NCBI GenBank assembly: GCA_038501625.1
Contig: JAZAYU010001044.1
Coordinates: 34,737 to 98,736 of the forward strand
Length of the DNA stretch: 64,000 nt
Direction of reading: 5' to 3'
Origin: Corbicula japonica
Lineage: Eukaryota; Mollusca; Bivalvia; Venerida; Cyrenidae
Part shown: positions 1 through 12,045 of the stretch, one piece after another
Layout: the number at the start of each line of letters is the position of its first letter
Numbering within the stretch: the stretch's first letter is position 1
The notes under the pieces: generated by a model
Told to the model about the DNA's origin: nothing
The model's database searches: none
What the model saw: the letters and a program-made list of their open reading frames with translations, nothing else
Translations under genes and position numbers: made by a program

Positions 1-159
1 CATTCTAAAAATTTGCAATGACCTCCTTTGATCTTATCGTTTGATTTCATAATATTTTGATGATGTATTACTTGGATAAAAGAAACGCAATAAAACTTTT
101 GCTGACTGATAGTAACTAATTATTATTGTGTTAGTGTTGTTACAATAGTGACCTCTGAA

Positions 160-1752
160 ATAGATGAAAAGGGAACTTTGAAAGCCACCGAACACGACAA
201 ATATGAAAATACTGCAGGCTCGGTTTGATTGAGCCTGTTCATGGGCAGTAATGGGAATGCTTATTTCTGCCCACGCCGCCTAGCCCCGGCTTGAGCGCAA
301 CTCAGTAATTACACCATAAAATAGTACAATTTCGATCCATCCCAAACGATGGTATGCATATGGCGGTGAACATGGAACATTCAATGAGGTATTTTCAGAT
401 TAATACCATTCCATGTTCAGCGGCGTATGGTCCCCAGATAAAAGAATGGGTTTGCCCTAAACGAGAAAACAATGGGCGGAACTAAACAGAATAGAATTTT
501 GACAGGGGATCTTAGAATATAAATCCTGCATATCACAGACTACGCCAAAGGCAAAATTTAAAAACCAGGAAGTATATCCTTGGGGGTGATTGGACAATAT
601 CCAAATTTATATTTGCTGGGATATTGAAACCACCTATCTATAAACTGGCCGAAATATTAAAACAAAAGGAATTTTAGAAGTCATAAATATAGCACATAAG
701 TATCGTGCTCAGCCGACCTTCAAAGGACGTACATTTGTAAGTGATAACAGCACTGATTGAATGTACGGGGAGACTTTTTACAGCCGCCACACGGCACAAA
801 CAACGCCACTGTGATATTGAAATAGATGAAAAGGGAACTTTGAAAGCCACCGAACACGACAAATATGAAAATACTGCAGGCTCGGTTTGATTGAACCTGT
901 TTATGGGCAGTAATGGGAATGCTTATTACTGCCCACGCCGCCTAGCCCCGGCTTGAGCGCAACTCAGTAATTACACCATAAAATAGTACAATTTCGATCC
1001 ATCCCAAACGATGGTATGCATATGGCGGTGAACATGGAACATTCAATGAGGTATTTTCAGATTAATACCATTCCATGTTCAGCGGCGTATGGTCCCCAGA
1101 TAAAAGAATGGGTTTGCCCTAAACTAGAAAACAATGGGCGGAACTAAACAGAATAGAATTTTGACAGGGGATCTTAGAATATAAATCCTGCATATCACAG
1201 ACTACGCCAAAGGCAAAATTTAAAAACCAGGAAGTATATTCTTGGGGGTGATTGGACAATATCCAAATTTATATTTGCTGGGATATTGAAACCACCTATC
1301 TATAAACTGGCCGAAATATTAAAACAAAAAGGTAATATATGCATATCAGGAATCGCCACACTCAAAATACACAGCCTCCCCACGCAGCGAAAACAGAAGA
1401 GAGGAAGAGAGAGAGTGCATGTTTTATATACGTATGTCAATTAAAATAGGACGCCACAAACAATTAACGAAGAAGAGAACCTTTGGGGATACCGCCTTGG
1501 AACGGTCAGTGGCAAAACAAATTGCCACTGGGAATTTTAGAAGTACCATAAATATACATGTAGCACATAAGTATCGTGCTCAGCCGACCTTCAAAGGACG
1601 TAAGTGATAACAGCACTGATTGAATGTACGGGGAGACTTTTTACAGCCGCCACACGGCACAAACAACGCTACTGTGATATTGAAATAGATGAAAAGGGAA
1701 CTTTGAAAGCCACCGAACACGACAAATATGAAAATACTGCAGGCTCGGTTTG
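160..1752. repeat. Tandem array of family A repeat (~2.1 units of ~660 bp)
   Basis: The segment starting at 160 (gatgaaaagggaactttg...) is repeated almost identically from about 823, and its first ~65 bases appear a third time from about 1685. The first period is about 663 bp. The second is about 863 bp because a ~200-bp piece of family B sits inside it. The unit has no convincing ORF. One end (tacggggagact..., gccgccacac) matches, in reverse complement, the body of the tRNA-derived SINE at 32.4 kb, so family A probably contains a SINE-derived part. Degraded copies occur near 11.6, 20.0 and 29.3 kb. Confidence 0.85.
1331..1533 (+). mobile_element. Family B element, partial copy inside family A unit 2
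   Basis: Starts with the constant end of family B (atatgcatatcaggaatcgcc) and stops at the ttgccactg block. Unit 1 of the same array reads straight through at the matching place (aaacaaaa joined to ggaattttagaag, about 661-676). Unit 1 is therefore the empty site and this is the filled site, so the insertion is younger than the tandem duplication. The 62-aa reading frame here is repeat-derived. Confidence 0.8.
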
Positions 1753-2733
1753 AGATGCTTTTTTCAACAACAAAAAGACGGTATTATAATTATGGAATTG
1801 ATGGAGTACCATGCAGCCAATGGAGTAAACCAATTTTATTCGAATAAAAATCTGGTTATTAAACAGCCTACAGTATTCTATCGTACATCCTAATGAGCAA
1901 ATGATTGATGGCGATTACCTTTTGTGAGTCTTTCGTACAATACTATATGTCTCATATGTCCAAAACGTCTACAAAGTAAGACATGTTAAAACACTACTGT
2001 CTGCACCGGGTAAAGAAATCCTTTCATGAGACTGCTAAGTTTTGGCAAGTTTACAATCTTCTCAACAAGGAAGTAACATCTTAAGAGTTTAGAATCTGAT
2101 TACTTAATTGATAACTAAGATCTTTTATAGCCGAGTGGTGTAAATTTGTAATACTTTATTGATTCGTGTGTTCTGTTGGACTAAGTGGTTAGATATTACG
2201 AGTTGATAAAGTTTAAAATATTCTAATGATGATCCGGCTCTTACTGTTTACAAGTTTATTTGTGAAAATAACAGAGAGGTTGAGATTTGATACGTGTACG
2301 TGTACGGGTACGTGTAAGCTACAAGTTCACGTACACGTAACTGTTTTTATGAAAATCGTTTGAGAAAAGTGACTTGTAATAGTACGTGTACTTGTAAATT
2401 TCCTAAGTGAGATTTAATGCGTTTCGGTTTACTTCTATTTTTGTCCTATAAATATAGTTCATTATCGATACATTCACAGTCACGTGACAGACAAGAATAT
2501 GCGAAATGTTTTCACCATGTTCTATTGATCACTAGAAACTATTGAATTCGCATCTCCCCGACGTAAGGTTATTCCTAATTATATTTATAAAGTACCGGTT
2601 TGCTCATTAACTTTTGATTTAACAAAATTATGATCAAATACACATTTTACTTCGCAAATTCTTAAAAAGGTAAGGCAAAGTTTCGTCTCAACCAAGTTTC
2701 ACGCTGATAGAATATTCAAAATTGTACAGATAT
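1753..2733. repeat. Gene-free stretch with a copy of the gene-1 upstream flank and a CGTACA tract
   Basis: About 1915-2230 resembles 18385-18700, the region just upstream of gene 1. Shared words include gagactgctaa, ttttggcaagtttacaat and a gttgataa block. This suggests that another copy of the receptor unit once lay to the left or continues beyond the window. At 2276-2330 there is an ACGTGT/TACGTG-rich tract whose flank (gagaggttgagattt) reappears in reverse complement at about 8128-8175. No gene was seen. Confidence 0.5.
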
Positions 2734-3001
2734 CAGGGGCGTAGCCAGCTTTTTTCAAATTGCAGGCCCAAGCACGGTTCCAAGGGCGGTGTCCCTTTCG
2801 TAAGGAGTCTATGGGGCGAGCCCGAAAATAAGTGGAAAATAGCAAAATGCGCCAAAGACACTCTTGATTCGACCAAACGGCTCGAACCCTATCCCCACCC
2901 CGTTCCTATTTTTATTGTAATTTATGGGACTTTTGAAATGTCATTTGCTTGTTCAACTTGTAGGCCCGGGCCTTCATGGCCTTATAGCAGCTACGCCACT
3001 G
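2734..3001. mobile_element. MITE with CAGGGGCGTAGCC-type inverted ends
   Basis: The left end caggggcgtagccagct is mirrored by the right end agcagctacgccactg. The copy is flanked by a direct GATAT at 2729-2733 and 3002-3006, taken as the target-site duplication. It is 268 bp with no transposase. The 96-aa frame over it is a shadow. Ends of this kind are common in hAT-like non-autonomous elements, but the superfamily is not certain. Confidence 0.75.
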
Positions 3002-6000
3002 GATATACATGATTACAGAAAAAACGTGTTATTCAGGAAGGGTAAAGTTCCACTATAACATGATATGATTAGACGAAAAAAAAACAACACAATCAGATCT
3101 CTTCTTATATATTTGGGTTTTAACAATAGACGAATTTCCATAATTCAATATTAATAAGAGGAAATGTATTCATAAATATAAATTTTCATCAATGACTTTA
3201 TAATACTTTTTAAATATTATCTTACATAGCTAGATAAATGCAATAAACAAGTTTTGAATTTACAATATAAAAATAGATGATGTATATGCAATTTAGTGAT
3301 TTAAAAAAAGTGTTGTCAAAAATTATAATTATCACAATATTCAGGGGAGATGACTCAGCGTTGTATTGCAGTCATGATCTACAAGGCAGTGAATATTACA
3401 CGTTTTTCAAATCCGTGTAGAAGGTACCTTTTACGTTGATAACTTGTATAATGACTTGTACTGTATTTAGGAAACGCATACCTTGATGAGGTAGTGCCCA
3501 AATGATTTTCGCTACACGTACCAGTTAGGCCGGTGGCCAGGAACATGTTTGCTTCACCCCCCCTTAGGGAATTTTGTAGAAATGATTTTTCTGAAAGCCT
3601 GTTATGTCCTGGATATTTTGCAGTTTGTTTGCACTCTGGCGAGTGGGGCATAAGGGTGTTACGGAGGTTTTAATATGTTACCCCTAAAATTTGTAGAAAA
3701 AATATATGGATTTTGAATCTTTAATTCTGCTCTATTCCAGATACGATTGAATAAAACTTGTATTTTTATATAAGGATGAAGTATTATCTATTATCTGTTG
3801 ATTGATGTAGTTTTCATTTCAAAATATTTGCACTTAAGTAACATATTTAGTGTATAACATACATAACCCTAAAAAGATGAAATTTAAGTCAGAAACTTAC
3901 CTGTAGGATTTTTATTTGTAATCAAACTTAGGCAATAATACATGTTTTTGAAAGCTGCATGATCAAACAATATAAAACAGTTTGATTTTCATAAAAATCA
4001 CACTGGCAATTGTAATATTGTTTCCATAATCTTATATGTTACCATATCGCTAATTCAAATATTATATTCATGTTTTGGGATAAACAAGCATATAATATAG
4101 AGTTTAATTAAATTATTGAGCTTTATAAATGTAAGTGTTCTTGAAACTTGCATGACTTCAAATTTTCAACATACATAACATATGTTACTTATTAAAATAA
4201 GGCTTATTTCCTTGTTTTTATTTATTTTTAATAGTGTTAGCTGATATCTATTTGAAGAAATTAACTATGTGTGCTCTGTGCAATGTCCTGATGTTTGTTA
4301 GCCCTGTGTAGATTTCTAATTACATTCACAGACGTTTTTTGTGACTAATATTACTGATTGAATGAAGTATTTTCTCTAAAACTGATATAGTTGTACAAAG
4401 AACTGATTACATTTACAAAACTGTATCACGACTATTAAATCATTTTAGATTAAACTGTAAAATAATAATAGTAAGAAGTTTCTTGTGTATACTATTTTAT
4501 GTTATGTTATGTGGTTAAAATGTTAAAGTGTTTAAGCTTGTCCATTTTAAACCTTCAAATCTCCGTAACATATAATGCCGAAGTTACAATATTGACAAAG
4601 TACAATGCATTTATAAATTAAATTCTAAAACAAAATTTTAGAATTGGTTCCAAAAAAGTAAAAATACAAGAGATAAAAATATTGCTTTGAAAAGTGTTAC
4701 AAACAAAAATTATTAAAACTAATTATATGTTACCTAATTATTTAAATAATGTTTTTCAGAAAGATCACTTAGAATAAAGAAAATAAATTTCAAAAACCGT
4801 GTTTTACCCGGTAGTTTGTATCTAGATTACTGTAGAGTCATTCATAATGTGAATATGAACTTTCTATAAACTATATTTACTAAAAACAAGGTTGAAAGCA
4901 CCAGTTCTGTTCTTTTAGAGCAATAATAACTGACATTGCTGCTAAATAAAACATTTGAAATAAGAAAAATAAATTGTCCTAAATGAAACATTATTTTTTC
5001 CATTGTTCAAAGAATGCTTAAGAATTTGTTAAGAATTCCGTAAGATCTTTGTAGAATGTTACTTAAAGACAAACAAGTGTTAAAGAGAAACATCCTTATA
5101 TGAAAGACAATCTGTGTAATACAGGTGATGATAAGCTAATAGACAAGTTAACGTTGACTTATGTATAATAATTTTTTTAGGTAAAAATTCTTTTACTCGA
5201 GTCAAAAAATTGCTATATAATGCTCATGCTGTTTCAATATTTTACAATTCTACACCGAACCTTAGTACCGGTATTTTAGATTAAAAAAACTACTTTTAAA
5301 AACATTTCGAACATCAGATAATTTAATCAGCTTCTTTGTGTAGTTTAAATTAAGTAGCTTTGAAATTTGTTATAGATCAACTTAAACATAATATAATATT
5401 ATATAAAAATATTTATCAAAATGTTAATTAACTAATCATTTGCAGTTTCTTGCTTTTCTTTTCTTATTAATTTTGCTGATTATTAAAGTAAAAATTGGTA
5501 ACATATTATAGGATGACTAAAAACATAAATAGAACAATAACATGATAAAAAAATTTAATTTTGTTTATTCTTTCTTTTCTACATTTTGTAAGAACCAATC
5601 GAGAGTATCTGGACTTAGCTTTAGACTGGATGCAACAGCCCATGATTAATGCAATCGTAAGCTGTATTACAATGTTGTCATTGAGCCATATTGATAGGTT
5701 TATTGTTAATTTGAAAAGATTTAAAATAGGACGAACTTGAACCATCTACATCATACAAATTTATTTCAAGACATATTGAGCAGTACACAGATCAATAACC
5801 TCTAAAGTCTAACTAAATTTAAATTAAAAATTCATTACTGTTTAATATCACCAGCATCAATACCTTAATTTCCTTTTGTAACATAATTCTTAATATATAT
5901 TACCTATTTTAATACAAGATACATAAAGTGCAGGAAGGTTGGTAACTAAAATACGTTCTTTTGGGCAACATATTTAAAAATGGTGATTTATGATATGATA

Positions 6001-6439
6001 TTTATTTTTATTATGATATAAAGCTAACTAATCTTTAAAACTCATGAAGTGTTGTATTTAAAACAAAAACAATTACACCAAAACAAATTTATTAACCATA
6101 GGCATAAGTATATGATATAGCATAATACTAAAGTCACATATAACTAAAGTTAAAGATAATATTAACAAAGTGTTTAACACAGTTTACCTTTAAATCACAC
6201 AATATGTCTTTCAGAGTTTATTTCTTTATAATTAAGTTTACATGTATTTATAAATATTTTATTTGCTATCTTTGAGATGTTTTTCCATTGTTTGTTTTCA
6301 GATATGTTGGTTGGTTGGAATTTACATATATATGTATTTATTTACATACATTAAACAAGAAGTGTGTCTCAATGTGACTTTATTACATTAAAATACTGCA
6401 TTCTTATTTATATTAATGAATTAAGCAAATAAAACAGAA
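3002..6439. other. AT-rich intergenic DNA with one inverted repeat copy
   Basis: No gene is supported in this stretch. About 3525-3690, read on the minus strand, matches 7688-7815 and 7150-7330 (shared words: cccactcgccagagtgcaaac, ggctttcagaaaaa, ttccctaaggggggg), so it is an inverted member of a local repeat. The rest is long AT-rich sequence with only short frames. Confidence 0.6.
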
Positions 6440-7850
6440 ATTACTTGCTAAGTAAGAAATGTTTCATACAACTTTTTAAACTAGGTTTTGATGTTATGTA
6501 ACATAGACATGTATCTTAATGACTATTTATAGACCTATACCTAAGGTTGCAGATGTTTTATTGCATTTAAAATATAAAAAAAACATCACCTTCCTGGGAA
6601 AAATAGGTTTATTTCAGAACTTTTATAATTGCCAATTATTTCTTCAACCTAAAAGCTCGATTTGTTTCTTTTATCCCTGTCATCGTGTTCTTGCTGATTT
6701 TACTCCAGGTGCTCTGGTCTCGGAAAGATCATTGAGTACCCGCCCTTTGGCTTTGCAATGCTATTAAATTCTTATGTTTATATGTTTGTATGCTTTTGCA
6801 TGCAACATTGTTGAGCTGATGGGTGGGTTGGAGTTATTTCACCAAGACAATTTGTACTTGTTTTGTGATACGAGAACCTGTTGGGGCAAGTGTGAGGTTG
6901 GTGCACCCTAGAACCTGGTTTAAACCCCCAGTTGCAATTTGTTTTGCCACTGACCGTTCCAAGGCGGTATCCCCAAGGGTTCTCTTGTTTATTAATTGTT
7001 TGTGGCGTCCTATTTGAATTGACATACATATATAAAATATGCGCTCTCTCTCTCTTCCTCTCTTCTTTTTCGCTGCGTGGGGAGGCTGTGTTTTTTGAGT
7101 GTGGCAATTCCTGATATGCATATGTTGCTTTTTTTTTCAACGCATACAATTTTCTCAAAGGTCACATATTCAAACAGGCGTTACGGTAAAACGTCCCACT
7201 CGCCAGAAAGCAAACACATTGCAAAATGCGAAGAATGGGATAGGCTTTCAGAAAAACATACCCTTCGAAATTCCCCCAGAGGGAGAGGGTCTATTGGCAG
7301 CTCAAGTTCTAATACATTTAAGGCATGTTTTCCCATTTTCTTTTCTTTCGGTAACATATTTCAATATAGCGTAACGGGCTTATGTCCCAATGTATATCAC
7401 TGTATTACATTTGTTCTGAATTCTCATTAAACTTACTATATTTTACTTATAAGCACAAATTACTTCCTACTGCATGTAAGAAATGTTTCATACATCTTAT
7501 TTTACTAGGTTTTTATGTTAAGTAACATAACTTAATCACTATTTTAGAGCAATACCTTAGGTTACAAATGTTTTATTGCATATGAATGTAGTTTAGAGCT
7601 TCCTGGTGTAGAATAAATAGGTTTATTTTAGAACTTTTACAATTGTCAAATATTTCATTCTTACACAAACTTTTTTTCAAAGGTAACATATTCAAACAGG
7701 CGTTACGGAAAAACGCCCCACTCGCCAGAGTGCAAACAACTTGCAAAATGCGCAGAATGGTAAAGGCTTTCAGAAAAACATACCCTTCAAAATTCCCTTA
7801 GGGGGGGGGGGGGAGGGGGGTCTATTGGCAGCTCAAGGTCTAAGTAGGCG
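6440..7850. repeat. Direct duplication; left copy split by a family B insertion
   Basis: About 6440-6645 (aagaaatgtttcatac..., ttttattgcat...) is repeated at about 7478-7660, and both continue into a caaacaggcgttacgg block (7170s and 7700s). In the left copy the continuity is broken by family B at about 6648-7126. The right copy is uninterrupted, so it serves as the empty site. A G-run lies at about 7800-7818. Confidence 0.75.
6648..7126 (-). mobile_element. Family B element, near-full copy
   Basis: Reads in reverse: constant end cctgatatgcatatgttgc at about 7110-7128, CT-rich block, ggaacggtcagtggcaaaac complement near 6945, and tctggtctcgg near 6714. The borders are set by comparison with the uninterrupted sister sequence at 7600-7690. 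The 126-, 95- and 117-aa frames over it reappear in other copies, so they belong to the repeat and are not genes. Confidence 0.8.
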
Positions 7851-8660
7851 TACACGTCTTACATCTCAAACGACATGTGAAGTAAAACTCACTTCTCGCC
7901 AAAGATAGTAAGGACTCTAAAGCACGATTCTTTTCCTATTTTGTTGTTGTTCTGTGATACATTTTGATCGAAACCATTAGTTATATATCAGAAATTTATC
8001 TTTAAATTTATTGAATAAGAAATTGATATAAGATCAAACTAAGAGCAGCTTAGCTTTTTCTTTTACAGAAATAACTGACGTTGATTTCCTTGAATCTTTA
8101 TACAGCAACAAGGGAACAAAGATATCTTATACACGTACCCGTACACGTACACGTCTTAAATCTCAACCTCTCTCATGTCTCATAAACTACGCTATTTAGT
8201 AAAGCAAAATACAATAGCAAGCAAACCGGAAATAATGGTCCCATGACATTATGTTGTTGTTGTTTTTGTGTTGTTATTTGTTTTTATTATTTTTGGCTTT
8301 GTTTTTGCTTGGGGTTTTTTGTTGTTTTTTATTTGCTTTGTGTGGGGGGGGGGGGGGCTATTATCGAAACAACACAAACTTAGAATTACATTAAAACCTT
8401 AATTTCAGCTAAAATTGAAATAATTTTTTGTTAATAAACTGTCGATAGCATACTAGTCAGATTTCTTTAATCTTCGATTTCCGGTCTTTGCATCAAAAAC
8501 TTGCATTTTCTTAAATCATTAAATAAACATAAAACAGGGAAGCACCCTAAATGAAACACGGTACATTCACTCACTTTTTGTCCATAAAATACAAATAAGG
8601 AAATATGGTTCTAACCAAAGAGACAGACTGGGGAAAAAACTGTCTATGTAAGTGTGAGGT
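7851..8660. other. Gene-free stretch with CGTACA tract and poly-G run
   Basis: At 8128-8175 there is a cacgtacccgtacacgtac tract followed by tctcaacctctc, the inverted partner of 2276-2320. At 8343-8357 there is a G-run. No coding exon was recognised. Confidence 0.5.
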
Positions 8661-8667
8661 AGAAAAG

Positions 8668-9290
8668 TGAAATATGCACATCAGGAATCGCCACACTGCC
8701 AATACACAGCCTCCCCACGCAGCGAAAACGAAGAGAGGAAAAGAGAGCACGTGTTATAGGAAGAGATGAAAAGAGATCATGTGTTTATATGTATGCTAAA
8801 ATCAAATTAGACACCACAAACAATTAACGAAAATGACAAATGTTGAAATTATCGCACTGGAACGGTCAGTGGCAAAATAATTTGCCACTGGGGGTTTAAA
8901 CCAGGTTCTTGTGTGCACCAACTTCACACATCCCCCATCAGTTTCTTATATCAACTCCAAATACAAGTTGTCTTGATGAAATAACTCCAGCCCACCAATC
9001 AGCTTAACAATGTTGCATGCAAAAGCACACAAACATATAAAACATAAGAAGCTAATAGCATTGCAAAGCCAAACGGGCGGGTACTCAATGGTCTTGCCGA
9101 GACCAGAGCTTCTGGACTCAAATCAGCAAGAACTCGATGACAGGTATAAAAGAAACAAATCGAGCTTCTAGGTTCTTATACAAGATTTCCACATAAACCT
9201 TCATAAACGCCTAAACCATTGATCAACTAAATGATCAACTTGGTTAATAACAAGGCCTTCAGAGCGCTGTAGAATATCATATCAGCAGAA
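8668..9290 (+). mobile_element. Family B element, long copy
   Basis: Begins gtgaaatatgcacatcagg and carries the shared blocks in order: cagcctccccacgcag, ggaacggtcagtggcaaaa, tttaaaccaggttct, gttgcatgcaaaagcacac, and cagagcgctgtagaatatcat at the far end. Its length matches the copy at 57.2 kb, so about 600 bp is probably close to the complete element. Confidence 0.8.
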
Positions 9291-10697
9291 CTAGCGACAT
9301 TTACGTAGTTAGTCGTTTTATTATTCGCGTTTGTTAAGGCGTCAACAATTTATGTTGTTAATGGTGGTGGAGGAAAAAGCAAGCGATATCTAATATTGAC
9401 TTTCTCTCATTGACCAGTATTTTAATTACTTGGTTTTAGCTATTTAACAGTTATTTTAAAAGGTATCGTAGGTAGATGTAGAAAAAACATTATTACCTAG
9501 CAGTTTTGTAGTACCGGATCTCGTTCATTTTTAAGTTGTTTTTACAATAAAATTTTATTGATATCAGGTTTTCCCTTTATTCGATCTGTGCGTGCCATGC
9601 ACTCTTTTAATAGTGTATATCAAAAGGTAAAGCACAGCGTTTCATAATCATTATGTACAAAAATTACATAATTACTGTAATGGGAAGATTACCGTTGTTT
9701 TGGACGAATAAAAAATATTACCGATATACTCTCACCAGTATAGATAAACGAGGACAGTTTTTAAAAAGAGTTGTAAATTATGAAATAAACGTCGAATTTT
9801 GTATATTAAATATATACAGAAAGTCTCTGAACATCTCGCAAATATCTAGCACGGTTTTTTATTATTTTGTAACAGTCACAAATAGTAAGAACATTATAGT
9901 AGTATGATAACATACATAGTAAATGAGAAAAATGTTACCTATTGGTATGTTGCATACACCTTCACATCTTCTTAACGATTCTTCAGATGTTCAGGTTATC
10001 TACTTTATACGTATTTCAAATAGCAGTATCGCTACGGAAACCATTTTACGTGAGTAAAACAAATAACGAAGGTAAACCCCTACTACATAATCTAGATTAT
10101 TTCCTCATTGAAATATTTAAAGCGTTTAATTACGCCAAAGTCATTTACTTAATAACGTAAACGCAGTGTGCTTGGTGGACAACGAGTGAAAGTTTATTTA
10201 TTTTAATGCAGAAGCTAACTTGCTCTAGCAAAACACTTCACTTTAAGTATATAAAGTAGAAAAGCTAGTCCTCAACATTTATTGTTAAATAAAACTTCCA
10301 TACTAAGTTTGATTAATGATTGTTTCATCCGTTGGTAAATTCATTAATTACTTAGTTCTGGCCTAAAATGACATACCAAGGTAGGAATAAGGATATGAAC
10401 TCAATGTTTGTGTTACTAATTTGTTAAATAGAAGTTCAAACGTTTGCACAATCTTGTCATGTTACAATCTTTATTTCTATTTTTATTTGATGAGGAAGAT
10501 GAAAATTGTACAAAATTAAACACGCATACTTTTCTGGAGCAGTCACACTGGGAAAAATATCTTAATAAAGAGACGTTTAAAATTTTGACCATAAAGAATA
10601 AAATATATACACCAAATACAAAAACAATAATTCAAAGATGAACATTCAGGGTAACCGCATCGAATTGATTGGTTTAAAAAATTAAGAATCGTTAAGA
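9291..10697. repeat. Segmental duplicate of the 19.2-19.9 kb region with a decayed exon
   Basis: About 9930-10060 matches 19240-19375, and 10400-10480 matches 19820-19890 (shared: aatttgttaaatagaagttcaa). On the minus strand the 9.95-10.06 kb part aligns with the open, donor-flanked frame at 19.24-19.38 kb, but here the frame is broken by TAG (atacgtataaagtag in minus sense). This looks like a fossil exon of the receptor cluster. No intact gene was seen. Confidence 0.5.
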
Positions 10698-10986
10698 AGA
10701 TGTGAGTTGGAGTTATTTCACCAAGACAATTTGTACTTGTTTTGTGATACGAGAACCTGTTGGGGCAAGTGTGAGGTTGGTGCACCCTAGAACCTGGTTT
10801 AAACCCCCAGTTGCAATTTGTTTTGCCACTGACCGTTCCAAGGCGGTATCCCCAAAGGTTCTCTTGTTTATTAATTGTTTGTGGCGTCCTATTTGAATTG
10901 ATATACATATATAAAACATGTGCTCTCTCTCTCTCTCTCTCTTCCTCTCTTCTTTTTCGCTGCGTGGGGAGGCTGTGTTTTTTGAG
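10698..10986 (-). mobile_element. Family B element, internal fragment
   Basis: Carries the middle of family B in reverse: ttggagttatttcacc, gagaacctgttggggcaag, ccagttgcaatttgttttgcc, a (CT)n tract at about 10921-10942, and ggaggctgtgttttttgag. It lacks both element ends. The 183-aa frame spanning it is almost identical to the frame at 6.8-7.1 kb and is repeat-derived. Confidence 0.75.
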
Positions 10987-11584
10987 AGCCCTACACGTCA
11001 GCTCGCTCAAAGGCTTATGACTACCATGCACAATTATGCATCTCTCTAATGCATGTTTTGATTCACTAACATTTAAAAAAGGATGTGAATACATATCGTA
11101 GTATTGCTGATGTTTCGTAATTTTAAAGATTTACAGACAAATGCCATCGCGTTTCGTAACAAGATGAATGACTGAATTTCAAGAAATAAAATGACCGAAT
11201 TTGCATTTGGTCTTTACAGAAGTGTTTCTGGGCCTTCTATTTTAATAGAAAACGTAAAAAAAATAAGTCGATGTTGTATCCATAAACGTTGAAAATCGAC
11301 TTTTCAAAGACAGAATCAGCTTGTTTGTGGGCATTTCATCATCGCGATAGGTGCAGGTCTTGGACCTTTTTCATTTCCTTTAGTTACATGCAGACGCAAA
11401 AACAACCTTGATACTTAAATGACAAAGAACTTTACATTTTTCTACTCGTAGGAGATATTTTTGTAATAGCTGAGACACAATAACGACAATGTGCAGAGAT
11501 ATTGTTTATATTCTCATCGAACCAACGTGTTTTGTGTCTATTTCATTTCGTATGTTGATTCAACAGGCAAAAACCGAAATAAAC

Positions 11585-12045
11585 ATTTATTTCAAATAGA
11601 CGGAAAGGAATCCCTGAAGCCACCGAACACGACAAATATGAAAATATTGCACGCTCAGTTTGATTAAGCCTGTTCATGGGCAGTAACGGAAATATTACTG
11701 CCCACGCCGTCTAGCCCCGGGTTGAGCACAGCTCAGTATTTACACCAATAAATAGTACAATTTTGATCCATCCAAATAATGATATACGTATGGCGGTAAA
11801 GATGTAACCTTCAATGTGGTATTTTAAGATTAACACTATTCTATTATCAGTGGCCTATGGTCCCCCTTTAAAATGGGTGTTCCCTAAACGAAAAACAATT
11901 GGCGGAACTAAATAGAATATAATTATGATAAGAGATCTGAGAATATAAATGCTGCATATCACAGAGAATGCTAAAGAAAACAATTAAAATCCAGAAAGTA
12001 TATCCTAGGGATGATTGAACAATATCTTAATCTATAATAGCTGAA
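11585..12045 (+). repeat. Degraded family A copy
   Basis: Shows gccaccgaacacgacaaatat, then tgttcatgggcagtaa, tagccccgg and the internal blocks of family A in the same order as 190-640, with many substitutions. It is a single diverged copy. Confidence 0.75.

Noticed and set aside
6778..11094. Long minus frames of 126 and 183 aa with the shared stretch GYRLGTVSGKTNCNWGFKPG
   Set aside because: They are translations of family B copies. The same peptide recurs in several repeats, so it follows the DNA repeat and not a gene.
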